Source of the DNA: Candidatus Latescibacterota bacterium
GTDB taxonomy: Bacteria; Krumholzibacteriota; Krumholzibacteriia; WVZY01
Length of the DNA stretch: 64,000 nucleotides
Assembly: GCA_011772205.1 (NCBI GenBank)
Contig: WVZY01000031.1
Location: forward strand, 111,545-175,544
Direction of reading: 5' to 3'
Shown here: positions 27,480-36,592 of the stretch, piece after piece
How the letters are laid out: the number at the start of each line of letters is the position of its first letter
How positions within the stretch are numbered: the first letter of the stretch is position 1
Translations under genes and position numbers: made by a program
The notes under the pieces: model-generated
Told to the model about the DNA's origin: nothing
Seen by the model: the letters and a program-made list of their open reading frames with translations, nothing else
Database searches by the model: none

Positions 27480-29948
27480 TCAGGCAAATGCGAGGTTTAA
27501 CAACGCCCGGTGCTCGAGGGCATGCGCTTGGGGCGATCCCGTGGCAGGAGTGGCACTTTCGGATCGCTTCACGGACGTTACGTGCCGATCACCAGCGAGG
27601 AGTTGGAGGCGGGGCCGGATGAAAGTAAAAGCCCCCATGTTTGCAGGTTCTTCCTGTACCCACAGGATCTTCTTTGCTCTTTTGTATCGATTGATTTGGT
27701 CGCGCAACTCCCGTGCGGGAAAAGGATAAAACTGCTCGATACAGATGATCGCTGTTCTCATCTCGTTCCGGCGCTTTCGCTCCGATCGCAAATCATGCGC
27801 GATTTTCCCCGAACAGACGATCACCCTCTCCGCATCGTCAATGTCACGATCCGGGAGTATCCAATGGAATCGACCACCGTCCGCAAACCCGTGTATGGGG
27901 CACGCCGCCGCAGCGGCGCGGAGGAGACTCTTCGGCGTGATGACAATCAGCGGCTTGCGCCATGACCACAGCACCTGGCGCCTGAGGAGATGATAATACT
28001 GGCATGCAGTCGAAGGTTGGCAGACCTGGATGTTGTCTTTGGCCGCAAGCTGCAGAAAGCGCTCGAGGCGTGCGCTCGAGTGTTCCGGTCCCTGGCCTTC
28101 GTACCCATGCGGAAGCAATAGCACGATTCCGGACAGCAACTCCCATTTGGCTTCACCGGCGCTGACGAACTGGTCGATGATTACTTGGGCACCGTTGGCA
28201 AAATCCCCGAATTGCGCCTCCCAGCAAACGAGAGCGTCCGGATAATCGCGACTGTATCCGTACTCGAAGCCCAGGGCCGACGCTTCGGAAAGCGGGGAGT
28301 CGACAATGGTGAAATCTCCCTGGGAAGCATGGAGGTGCTGGAGAGGTATCAGAGACTCGCCAGTCTCCGTATCCACCAGCAGCGAATGCCGCTGATTGAA
28401 CGTTCCCCGGCGGCTATCCTGCCCTGCCAGCCTGACAAGCGTTCCATCCCATAGCAGCGATCCAAACGCCAGCGCTTCGGCCATCCCCCAATCGACCGGT
28501 CGCTTTCCTTCCACCATTTCCATTCGCTGCGCAAGTAGGCGCTCCACTTTTGGGTGAAGATGGAATCCATCGGGCACGGTGGTCATACGTCGGGCGATCT
28601 CCTCCAACCGCTCGGAAGGAACACCCGTCTCCAAATCCAATGAAGGATCATAGTATCCACCGCGATACGGCGCCCAGTAGTCGGGAAGATCGTATAGTTT
28701 CGGTCTCGTTTTGCGTTTCTTCCCTTCTTCCTGCTGGCGTCCAAGATCGGATTGAATCTCGTCCTGAAGCCGCTCAAGCTCTTCATCCTTTACCCCGAGC
28801 TTCTTCGCGTACAACTCCCACAATCTCGGACGCGAATTGATGGCTTTGTAGAGGATCGGCTGAGTCGTTGTGGGATCTTCAACCTCACTGTGTCCGTAGC
28901 GCCGGTACCCGATGAAGTCGATCACGACATCACGATGGAATGCATCCCTGTACTCAACGGCAAATCTTCCGGCGCGGACAATTGCTTCCGGCTCTTCGCC
29001 ATTCACGTGCAGGATCGGGATTGGAAGCCGCCGTGCCAGATCGGAAGAAAAACGGGTCGAATGAAGATGCATCGGTTCGGTTGTAAAACCGATGAGATTG
29101 TTCACGATGACGTGAATGGTACCCCCAACCGAATAATCCTCAAGGTCTGCGAGATTGAGGATTTCGGCTGTGACTCCCTGCCCTGCGAAAGCCGCATCGC
29201 CATGAAGTGCAATCGGCAGCACTTTACTCTGCCCGTCTTTGCCAACGCGCTGCTGACGTGCCCGGGTTCGGCCCATCAAGACCGGATCCACAGCCTCCAA
29301 ATGGCTTGGATTTGTGACCAGGTGAACTTCCAGCGTCTCGTCCGGCGCAGTCACGTACTTGCCAGTTGCCCCTAGGTGGTACCGTACGTCCCCGCTGCCC
29401 AGAACGCTCCTCGGATCAACATCTTCCATGCCCGCGAATATGTCTGCGCCCGGTATTCCCACGACATTGGCCATGACATTCAAACGGCCTCGGTGACTCA
29501 TGGCGATCATGATCAGCTCGGCACCGAATTCGGCAGAAGCGTTGAGGATCGAATCGAGCAGCGGGATGAGACCAGCAACTCCCTCGATGGAGAAACGCTT
29601 GCTTCCAACATAGCGCGTATGGAGAAAACGCTCGAAAAGTTCAGCGCTTGCGATTCTCTGGAGGATCTTGCGACCATCCGGCAGCGGGCATGTTCCTTCC
29701 ATCCAGGCGGCGATCCAGCGCAAGGATTCGCGGTCCATAATATGCATGAATTCAACTCCAATGGGCCCGCAATAGATCCCACGCCAGCGGTTCACCTCTT
29801 CCGGAGGAACGCCTTCGAGGGCTTCTTTGAGGTCCGGATGTTCAAGTGGCTTGATGCGCCCAAGCGCATCTAGATCGGCTTGAAGATACCCCCATCGCCG
29901 GAATGCATCGGCCAGCGGATCGTAACGCATATGCTCTTTTCCGCTCAT
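27480..29948 (-). CDS. sucA: 2-oxoglutarate dehydrogenase E1 component (thiamine-diphosphate dependent)
   Basis: An E1 subunit of about 822 residues that decarboxylates 2-oxoglutarate in the TCA cycle. Thiamine-diphosphate motifs are clear: MIAMSHRGRLNVMANVVG, then GDAAFAGQGVTAEILNLADL ending in VNN, and GYRRYGHSEVEDP. The second half has FEYGYSRDYPDALVCWEAQF, then GDFANGAQVIIDQF and HGYEGQGPEHSSARLERFLQ. The first ATG (29948) lacks a ribosome site and 29930 is an alternative. The protein is shorter than E. coli SucA (933) and lacks its N-terminal segment. No dihydrolipoyl succinyltransferase (E2) or E3 gene is adjacent, unlike the usual sucAB order. A DHTKD1-like substrate, 2-oxoadipate, is a less likely alternative. 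Confidence 0.93.
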   Translation of the reverse strand: MSGKEHMRYDPLADAFRRWGYLQADLDALGRIKPLEHPDLKEALEGVPPEEVNRWRGIYCGPIGVEFMHIMDRESLRWIAAWMEGTCPLPDGRKILQRIASAELFERFLHTRYVGSKRFSIEGVAGLIPLLDSILNASAEFGAELIMIAMSHRGRLNVMANVVGIPGADIFAGMEDVDPRSVLGSGDVRYHLGATGKYVTAPDETLEVHLVTNPSHLEAVDPVLMGRTRARQQRVGKDGQSKVLPIALHGDAAFAGQGVTAEILNLADLEDYSVGGTIHVIVNNLIGFTTEPMHLHSTRFSSDLARRLPIPILHVNGEEPEAIVRAGRFAVEYRDAFHRDVVIDFIGYRRYGHSEVEDPTTTQPILYKAINSRPRLWELYAKKLGVKDEELERLQDEIQSDLGRQQEEGKKRKTRPKLYDLPDYWAPYRGGYYDPSLDLETGVPSERLEEIARRMTTVPDGFHLHPKVERLLAQRMEMVEGKRPVDWGMAEALAFGSLLWDGTLVRLAGQDSRRGTFNQRHSLLVDTETGESLIPLQHLHASQGDFTIVDSPLSEASALGFEYGYSRDYPDALVCWEAQFGDFANGAQVIIDQFVSAGEAKWELLSGIVLLLPHGYEGQGPEHSSARLERFLQLAAKDNIQVCQPSTACQYYHLLRRQVLWSWRKPLIVITPKSLLRAAAAACPIHGFADGGRFHWILPDRDIDDAERVIVCSGKIAHDLRSERKRRNEMRTAIICIEQFYPFPARELRDQINRYKRAKKILWVQEEPANMGAFTFIRPRLQLLAGDRHVTSVKRSESATPATGSPQAHALEHRALLNLAFA

Positions 29949-30216
29949 AAAGAAAAACGAACACAACCGCTTGTTATCAGCACCGTTGGTGGACCACGAT
30001 CGCGTCCGGCAGGTTAGAATCAAAGAAGATCATTTTGAAGCAGTCTAGCATTTGAATGGCGGATGAGCAATACATTATAAATGAAGCAGCCCTCATCCCA
30101 CTGAGGTTCAAATGGAGGTTATTGCACTGACGAAAATCACTTGGATCAAGGGGTGCCGCGCCTTATACTAGAGCCAGATATGAATCATTAGACTCAATCC
30201 GTGCAGGAGGTTTTTG

Positions 30217-30855
30217 ATGGCCGAGGAATACAGTTTTAGTTGGGGTGGGGGTGACGAGGAAGCGCTTCGCATCACTGCCAAGCCCTCGCCGATTTTTGTC
30301 GATACCTGCAAGTTTATGGCGGACCGGGAGATCTACCCTGAATCTGCGGTGCATTTCGCGAGCAAGGAAGCATCCACAGGTTCTCCTCTGGCCGAGAGAC
30401 TCTTCGATATCGGGGAAATCGACCAGGTGTTGATAGCCGGTAATTCGGTGAGCATCGTCGTCCAGAAGCCGCAAAATTGGGAGACGTTTGCCCCTCGGAT
30501 TGCTTCGGCAATACACGATCAGATCGTTTCCAATGAACCCGCAGTGGACGTGAGAATCAAAGAAAATCTTCCATCTCCCGAGGAAATTAGGAAGCAGGTT
30601 CAAGAGATACTCGACCGCGACGTCAATCCCTCCATCGCAGCACACGGGGGCTTCGTAAACCTGCTCGACGTGAAGGATAACAATCTATACCTCGAGTTCG
30701 GTGGTGGCTGCCAGGGCTGCGGAATGGCGAATATTACGCTGAAATACGGCGTCGAACGGCACCTTCGGATGAATGTTCCTGCTATTGGCGAGATATTCGA
30801 TACGACCGATCATGCCGGCGGGAAGAACCCATATTATTCACCGCCTAGTGAATAA
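30217..30855 (+). CDS. Nfu-type Fe-S cluster carrier (Nfu N-terminal domain + NifU C-terminal domain)
   Basis: A 212-residue Fe-S scaffold or carrier. The start at 30217 has AGGAGG six bases upstream. Residues 5-100 form the scaffold Nfu N-terminal domain (TAKPSPIFVDTCKFMADREI, SPLAERLFDIGEIDQVLIAG). Residues 120-195 form the NifU C-terminal domain with the cluster-binding C165-QG-C168 in GGGCQGCGMA. Proteins of this form deliver [4Fe-4S] clusters to targets such as lipoyl synthase, aconitase and respiratory subunits, which fits the many Fe-S proteins coded nearby. It is a single-gene transcript ended by the strong hairpin downstream and diverges from sucA. Confidence 0.93.
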   Translation: MAEEYSFSWGGGDEEALRITAKPSPIFVDTCKFMADREIYPESAVHFASKEASTGSPLAERLFDIGEIDQVLIAGNSVSIVVQKPQNWETFAPRIASAIHDQIVSNEPAVDVRIKENLPSPEEIRKQVQEILDRDVNPSIAAHGGFVNLLDVKDNNLYLEFGGGCQGCGMANITLKYGVERHLRMNVPAIGEIFDTTDHAGGKNPYYSPPSE

Positions 30856-30883
30856 GCAGAACAGATACCTCCCCATGGCAAGC

Positions 30884-30917
30884 GGCGGGGAACATCGAGT
30901 TCCCCGCCATTTATTTT
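30884..30917 (+). terminator. Rho-independent terminator of the Nfu gene
   Basis: A perfect ten-base-pair stem, GGCGGGGAAC with GTTCCCCGCC, closes the loop ATCGA and is followed by ATTTATTTT. It starts 29 bases after the Nfu stop codon. The opposite strand has no U-run, so it acts for the plus strand. Confidence 0.9.
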
Positions 30918-31021
30918 GCTCAAATGCAGCTCCCTATTCAAAGCCCGGACTCGATGCGTCAACACGAGTAGACCGAGGGATGCTACCTTCCAAGTAGCTG
31001 ATTTACCGATGATGAAAAAAG

Positions 31022-31441
31022 CTACTCCCCTACTAACTGAACGATAATTTTCCGCGACCTCGATCGATTATCGAAATCTGCCAGAACAATCTGCTGCCAT
31101 GTTCCCAGAAGCAGCTGCCCGCCGCTGAATGGAACAGTGTGCGAAGTCTTCAACAAGAACGACCGCATGTGCGAAAATCCGTTTCCATCGTGCCAGGTGT
31201 TGTCGTGGTGATACGATCTGTCCGATGGCAGAATTGATTCAAAAAATTCCGGTATGTCCTTTAGCAATCCCGGTTCGTACTCGATTGTACTGATCCCAGC
31301 GGTCGATCCTGCAACGGCGACGCACGCGATACCATCTTTCAAACCCGATCGTTTCACGCAATCTTGCACTCGTGCGGTGATATTCTCGAGACAGCAATAC
31401 CCGCTGGATTTCACTGAAAATTCGGTTGTTTTAACGGGCAT
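31022..31441 (-). CDS. YjbQ family protein (UPF0047)
   Basis: A 139-residue protein of the YjbQ family. The start at 31441 has GGAGG seven bases upstream. Signature blocks are GSTAGISTIEYEPGLLKDIP, then HHDNTWHDGNGFSHMRSFLL and GGQLLLGTWQQIVLADFDNR. Conserved histidines form a metal-like site in structures of the family. E. coli YjbQ has weak thiamine-phosphate synthase activity, so the family is often named a secondary thiamine-phosphate synthase, but the natural role is not established. It converges with the Nfu gene. Confidence 0.95.
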   Translation of the reverse strand: MPVKTTEFSVKSSGYCCLENITARVQDCVKRSGLKDGIACVAVAGSTAGISTIEYEPGLLKDIPEFFESILPSDRSYHHDNTWHDGNGFSHMRSFLLKTSHTVPFSGGQLLLGTWQQIVLADFDNRSRSRKIIVQLVGE

Positions 31442-31653
31442 GCCAGACCTCCTATCTGAATGAGAATTCGTTCCTGTTTGCAATGAATCTCTTACAATTC
31501 TTACGCCAATGGCAGGCCTTTGAAAAGCAGAAAGAATCACCCACTCGATCCGGGGATGCTTGATTGCAGGATTTCACTACCGCAGGCATTGAAGTGCCCT
31601 GCCGATGATCTCCCATTTTGAACAACGCGGCACAATTCCGGCAGTACATCGGC

Positions 31654-33387
31654 TCACTGCATTAGCGTGGCTCGCAACCTCCGCTCGCCAGTTACAATCG
31701 TCAATCCTCCGCCCGGCGAGAATTCGGCTCGAACGACTTGCCCATTCGCCAGGCTGTATCCACCAAGCCGAGATTCGGACAATGGCAACAGCTTCTTGTA
31801 CATAGGTTCGACGTTGGACCTCATGCCTCCGCACTTACCCATCATCCAGAAGAATCGGGCAATCACAGATCCTCTTTCGAATTCGAGCTCACAATATGTC
31901 TGAGCGCCCCCGCCCATTCTGGTCCCGAGTGCTCTGACGTTCAGGAAAGCTCCAAGCTGGCTAAAGGATGCCCACCATTCTCGAATCATCGCTAACCATT
32001 TTTCCGCGGATTCCACACGCTGATCGAAAAAAGCCCTGGCACGTCCGTAGTCACCACTTGCGATGGCGTTCACAAGTTTCTCGGTCATGCCATTGTATTT
32101 CGGCAACAAGGCCTCGTACTCCGACGGAAAAAGGACGTTCACCGCTTCCTGGCCTTCGGGCTTGAAGCGAATCTCTTTATCTTCGACTTCGACGATGATT
32201 TCTCCCCCGCCCGGCAGCACGTACCTTCCTTGGTATCGCTCAAACTCCTCAGCTTTGATCTCCACGATTTCAGGAGGCATCGTGCATTCTCCCTCAAGCA
32301 GAATTCGAGCGAGGTTCTGCACGATATCATCCACAGGAAGTCTTCCATCGATCGGCTTGTTCGCAAATACAATAATAACCGCGCCGTCATCGACGAAGTG
32401 ATATACCGCACAGCTCCATCCGTGCGGCACAGCCCCTCCATTGTGCCATATCATTCTGGCGCCAGGACGGTATTCTTCGATAACCCAACCGTAGCCGTAG
32501 AAGCTGTCGCCGTCCTCATATTCTCGAACGTACGGTGTGAACATTTTCTTTCTTGCAGCTTCTGACAGAAGATCACTCCCCTGGAGCGTCATATGCCAGC
32601 GGTACATATCCATTGTCGTCGACAGGATGCCGCCGTTGCCTTTCAGGTGCCAGCAGTTATCAGGTCGATCGAGAGGGGACGGAAATCCGAGCCCCTCATT
32701 GTGCGAGTGCGAGACCAACCGATTATCGATTTCGAGAAGCTCGAGGCCCGTATGATGCATGCCACTGGGGATGAATAACCTTTCCCTTAGAAACGCTTCG
32801 TACCCCGTTCCCGAAACGATTTCCACAATCGCCGCCAGCATGGAAAAACCGGCGTTCGAGTATTGATAATGGGATCCAACCGGCGAGTCCAGAGGTGCCT
32901 CCAGGATAATACGCGTCAAGTCGTCACGCGCGATCGATTCGTCATCCGGGCCAAACTGGGAACGCAGCCCGGCTGTGTGGGTGAGGAGATGATGGACGGT
33001 TGCGCCGGCTTTGTCTTCGGGCACATTATCGAAGAAACGGCTGATCGAGTCACCGGTGGAGAGCTTCCCATCCATTTCTAAAAGAAGGACGGCCGCTGCA
33101 GTGAACTGCTTGGTCACCGATCCTGTGCTAAAGACGGTAGAAGTGCTATTCCTTATGCCGGTGTTGACTTGTGCCAGGCCATAAGCGCTGTGCAGAAGAA
33201 CTTCGCCCTCTTTAGCCACCAGCACCGTTCCGTGGAAACCAAACGATGCCAACCTGTTCATATACGTTTTCATCTTCTCGACCGGGCCCGTCTCACCGGA
33301 GGCAGTAGCCTGGGCTCCAGCCCAACATAGCGGCAGGATGATGAACAAAAAGATTCTATCCAAGGGTGAACGCTTCAGCAGTCGCAT
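31654..33387 (-). CDS. Secreted serine hydrolase, class C beta-lactamase/D-aminopeptidase family
   Basis: A 577-residue exported protein. The start at 33387 follows AAGGAG and gives a proper signal peptide (LDRIFLFIILPLCWAGAQA). The penicillin-binding fold motifs are S90-V-T-K93, Y176-S-N178 and a HNGG triad equivalent in MIWHNGGAVPHG. These show an active-site serine enzyme such as a D-Ala-D-Ala peptidase or esterase; resistance activity is not implied. About 170 C-terminal residues form an extra beta-rich domain (ERYQGRYVLPGGGEIIVEVE) seen in many family members. The frame is open to 33564 but the upstream part is not supported. The gene stands alone between YjbQ and the divergent propeller gene. 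Confidence 0.9.
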   Translation of the reverse strand: MRLLKRSPLDRIFLFIILPLCWAGAQATASGETGPVEKMKTYMNRLASFGFHGTVLVAKEGEVLLHSAYGLAQVNTGIRNSTSTVFSTGSVTKQFTAAAVLLLEMDGKLSTGDSISRFFDNVPEDKAGATVHHLLTHTAGLRSQFGPDDESIARDDLTRIILEAPLDSPVGSHYQYSNAGFSMLAAIVEIVSGTGYEAFLRERLFIPSGMHHTGLELLEIDNRLVSHSHNEGLGFPSPLDRPDNCWHLKGNGGILSTTMDMYRWHMTLQGSDLLSEAARKKMFTPYVREYEDGDSFYGYGWVIEEYRPGARMIWHNGGAVPHGWSCAVYHFVDDGAVIIVFANKPIDGRLPVDDIVQNLARILLEGECTMPPEIVEIKAEEFERYQGRYVLPGGGEIIVEVEDKEIRFKPEGQEAVNVLFPSEYEALLPKYNGMTEKLVNAIASGDYGRARAFFDQRVESAEKWLAMIREWWASFSQLGAFLNVRALGTRMGGGAQTYCELEFERGSVIARFFWMMGKCGGMRSNVEPMYKKLLPLSESRLGGYSLANGQVVRAEFSPGGGLTIVTGERRLRATLMQ

Positions 33388-33824
33388 GGTTGCATCTCCT
33401 TCACACAACCAAGTAACGGTGCGAGCAGCTGCTCGCTTGGAGCTCGATGACAATACAATATACTCCTCGCCGGAAGCATCTTCTCTTGAATAGAATTCAA
33501 GACGAGAATCGCACTCAAATTCCGCAGGGTCCAACTGGAGTTTTGCTGTTCGAAGAACTCGCACAAGTCTCTTGTCAGAAAACCAGATATCTTGTATGTT
33601 CCAATAAAATTAATACTTGGTATCGAAAGCCAGACGATCGAACAAATCCCACGATAATAAACTATGGCTCATATAATGCAGAATAATATATATTGAATAG
33701 CCCGCATATTATCGTGTAATTGTTCATTGAGTCCCGACAGAACGGCCGCAAGATTTAAGGAACCAACCCGTTCTTTTGTTCGTACCTTAATGTATTGTCA
33801 GCCATTCAGAAAGGAGTTGTGACC
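33388..33824. other. AT-rich divergent intergenic region
   Basis: The genes on both sides point away from this gap. The part from about 33590 to 33720 is markedly richer in A and T than its surroundings and includes ATAATATATATTG, a likely place for promoters. No gene is recognised. A TTG at 33795 lies in frame with the propeller gene, but the ATG at 33825 has the better ribosome site. Confidence 0.5.
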
Positions 33825-35171
33825 ATGTTCCCAAGCATGCAATCGAAATCAATTGTTCGAACGAGCGACTCAACTCGCCGTAGCATGCCAGCTGCGATTG
33901 CTCAATCAGCCAAAATTCTGATTGTTATCGTGGCCGCTGTGTCCATCGCCTCTTACATGTCCTCAGCCTCGCTGGCGGGAAAATGGAAAGGAGAAGAAGT
34001 CACAAAGGAAGGCATCCTCCACGTAATGAATCCAGCAACACCTATGGAATCATCCAAGACCTTCAAGCTCAAGGAGCTTTGGCGTATTGGAGGCGATACC
34101 GATGACGAGGACGAGTTCTTCGGTGTCATCGGCCAGATCCTCGTCGACGACAAAGGTAACGTGTATCTCCTCGACAGCCAGCTTTCTCTAATTAAGATTT
34201 TCAACAAGAACGGAGAGTTTATTCGCGAAATCGGCCGTGAAGGAGAAGGTCCCGGCGAATTCCGCCGACCAACAGGAATGTTCTTTACGAAAGACGGAAA
34301 CGTTGCCGTAATGCAGGTCGTTCCAGGTAAAATCGTCATCCTTACTCCCGAAGGTGAGCCTGCCGGAGAATATCCGCTCCCCCCGGTCGAAGCTGGTGGC
34401 TTCCAGATACTTCTGGGCGGTCAGAGCCGCGGCGACAATGTTGTTCTAGCGATCGCCAAGCAAGCCTTCTCAGAAGGGCGTTACGAACAGATGCGCTATC
34501 TATGCAGCATCGACCCGGATGGCAGCGAAAAGGCCCGCTATCATGAAGAGACCCGCGTGATTGATTTCGCCGATCCGGTGCTCGATGACGCGGTTTGGAA
34601 CACATTCGACCGCAGGTGGGGTGTCGGCTGGAACGGCCGGGTTTATGCCGCAACCAGCTTTTTGGGATACAAGGTGAATATTTGGAGCCGTGATGGTAAA
34701 CTTGAGCGAGTGATCGAAGTGGATCAGAGTCCTCGCAAGCGAACTCAAGAGGAGAAAGATCTCGTAAACGAGATCATGAGCCTCTTCATCCGGCAAATTC
34801 CCAACGGGAAGGTCAGTATCAGCGACCTCGAGCAGGAGTACCAATCCATGTACCTCCGGGAAGATGGAAGCCTGTGGGTGCTGCCGGACCAGGGCCCGGG
34901 AGACCCGGCTGAGGGTACGCTGGGCACATTCGACGTTTTCGACCGTGAAGGACACTTTTTACGCAAAGTGACGCTTCAGGGCGAAGGTAACTTTTTGACA
35001 GACGGCTACTTCTTCGTCGGAGATCGTCTGTACGTGGTAACCGACCTGCTCCAGGCGGCGCTGTCACTCCAGGCAGGCGGCCAGCCGTTTGAAATCGGCG
35101 ACGAGGAGCCCGAGCCGATGGCCGTTATTTGCTACGAACTCGATAAAGATCTGAAAATCTCTATGAAGTAG
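33825..35171 (+). CDS. 6-bladed beta-propeller envelope protein
   Basis: A 448-residue exported protein, probably periplasmic. A basic N-terminus and a hydrophobic helix (AKILIVIVAAVSIASYMSSA) act as signal or anchor. NHL-like blades follow: ILVDDKGNVYLLDSQLSLIK, then FNKNGEFIREIGREGEGPGE, then MFFTKDGNVAVMQ and LYVVTDLL near the end. Proteins of this 6-bladed propeller type are frequent in FCB bacteria and their ligands are mostly unknown. It ends 44 bases before the RND adaptor gene and may be cotranscribed with the efflux set, possibly as an accessory. AAGGAG precedes the ATG by eight bases. Confidence 0.82.
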   Translation: MFPSMQSKSIVRTSDSTRRSMPAAIAQSAKILIVIVAAVSIASYMSSASLAGKWKGEEVTKEGILHVMNPATPMESSKTFKLKELWRIGGDTDDEDEFFGVIGQILVDDKGNVYLLDSQLSLIKIFNKNGEFIREIGREGEGPGEFRRPTGMFFTKDGNVAVMQVVPGKIVILTPEGEPAGEYPLPPVEAGGFQILLGGQSRGDNVVLAIAKQAFSEGRYEQMRYLCSIDPDGSEKARYHEETRVIDFADPVLDDAVWNTFDRRWGVGWNGRVYAATSFLGYKVNIWSRDGKLERVIEVDQSPRKRTQEEKDLVNEIMSLFIRQIPNGKVSISDLEQEYQSMYLREDGSLWVLPDQGPGDPAEGTLGTFDVFDREGHFLRKVTLQGEGNFLTDGYFFVGDRLYVVTDLLQAALSLQAGGQPFEIGDEEPEPMAVICYELDKDLKISMK

Positions 35172-35215
35172 GAGGATAGAAAACGCGTTCACTCGCCCGA
35201 TATTTACTCTCAACT

Positions 35216-36592
35216 ATGAAAACAAAACCAGCTGCCGATCGCTCAATTCGTTCATTTTGGCGAAGTCTTTTCTTCTTCGCGACCGCCGTCTGTCTCTCCT
35301 TCTCTCTCATCGCCTGTGGTTCGAACGGCCAATCGAACGAAGGAAATGGAGGCGACGAAGCGACCGTTGCCGAAAATACAAATCAGGACCAGGGTGGCAA
35401 CGAAGAGCCGTCGAATTCGGATAAAGAAGATGACTCCGAAAACAGCGAAAAGGGGACAAAGAAGCGGCGCGAACGCACTATATCCGTCAATGCCGCCCGC
35501 GCAGTCCAATCGGATCTCGTTGTTCCGATCATTGCCGAGGGAACGATCCGGGCTCGCCATTCGGCAGAAATCCGAACGGAATTGGAAGGCCGCCTCATCC
35601 AAATCTACGCCGAAGACGGCCAAAGTGTTCGTAAGGGCCAGTTGATTGCAAAATTGGATTCCCGCGAATATGAAGTCGCGGCAGAAGAAGCGCGTGCAAA
35701 ATACCTCGAAGCGCTGAGTCTTCTTGCGGTGGAAGAGGACTCACTCCCCGCCCTGGAGATCCCCGATGAACTTCAAGAGAAATTCGAGGAGCTAAGGAGA
35801 CTCGAAAAGAAGGGATTGATCACAAGGGAGGAACGTCTCGCCCGGGAAATCGCGCTGGAAGTGGAAGCGTTGAGGGATGGCATCTACCGCGTAGAGATCG
35901 CCGCATCACGCAGTGGTGTTTCTGCCGCCCGGACTGCCCTCGAACGGGCCCGCTTGACTCTCGAGCGGACAGAGATTCGAGCTCCTTTTAGCGGGGTCGT
36001 AACCGGTCTCGTGTTGAGCCAAGGTGAACAAGTGACAAAAGGCCAGCAGATCTGCACGCTGGTCAATAACGTAGATATCGAAGCCGAAGTTGGTGTCCTC
36101 GAAGCCGACATGAGCGAGCTCACCGTAGGGCGGCCTGCCTTTCTCATCTTCCCTGCGGTGGGTGAGACGCTGCAAGCAGAGGTTGATGTAGTGAGCCCTC
36201 AATTCGATCGCGACACACGAACCTGCCAGGTGCTCCTGAGATTCCGAAGCGAGAATGGAAGCGTGAGACCGGGTATGTTCGTCCGCGCGGTCATCGCCGG
36301 CAGGACCTATAAAGACAGGCTGCTGGTGCCCAAAGAGGCGATTCTTACGCGGGAGGGACGCCCGCTCCTGTTCAAAGTCGAAGACGATCGTACGAAGTGG
36401 CTCTACCTCCAGCTTGGCGAACGAAACGACTACCTTGTCGAAGTGAAGCGTGTTTTACAGGGCGGGACATTGGCTCCGGGCGACTTGGTGATTGTCACCG
36501 ACCATCTCACTCTTGCCCATGACGCCAAGGTCAAGGTAAAGAAGGTGGTTGGCATCAGTGATCCCTGGAGCTCGGTTCAAGAGGATACCTGA
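35216..36592 (+). CDS. RND efflux periplasmic adaptor (membrane fusion lipoprotein), set 1
   Basis: A 458-residue adaptor. The signal ends at lipobox LIAC (C34). Residues about 38-85 are a low-complexity linker rich in Asn, Glu, Asp and Ser, ending in KKRRER. The conserved part shows the lipoyl halves (IRARHSAEIRTELEGRLIQI, DGQSVRKGQLIAKLDSREYE and RTEIRAPFSGVVTGLVLSQG), a helical hairpin with an unusually acidic stretch, a beta-barrel domain (LTVGRPAFLIFPAVGETLQA), and the membrane-proximal domain. It links an inner-membrane RND pump to an outer-membrane channel. Its stop overlaps the next start (TGATG). Confidence 0.92.
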   Translation: MKTKPAADRSIRSFWRSLFFFATAVCLSFSLIACGSNGQSNEGNGGDEATVAENTNQDQGGNEEPSNSDKEDDSENSEKGTKKRRERTISVNAARAVQSDLVVPIIAEGTIRARHSAEIRTELEGRLIQIYAEDGQSVRKGQLIAKLDSREYEVAAEEARAKYLEALSLLAVEEDSLPALEIPDELQEKFEELRRLEKKGLITREERLAREIALEVEALRDGIYRVEIAASRSGVSAARTALERARLTLERTEIRAPFSGVVTGLVLSQGEQVTKGQQICTLVNNVDIEAEVGVLEADMSELTVGRPAFLIFPAVGETLQAEVDVVSPQFDRDTRTCQVLLRFRSENGSVRPGMFVRAVIAGRTYKDRLLVPKEAILTREGRPLLFKVEDDRTKWLYLQLGERNDYLVEVKRVLQGGTLAPGDLVIVTDHLTLAHDAKVKVKKVVGISDPWSSVQEDT

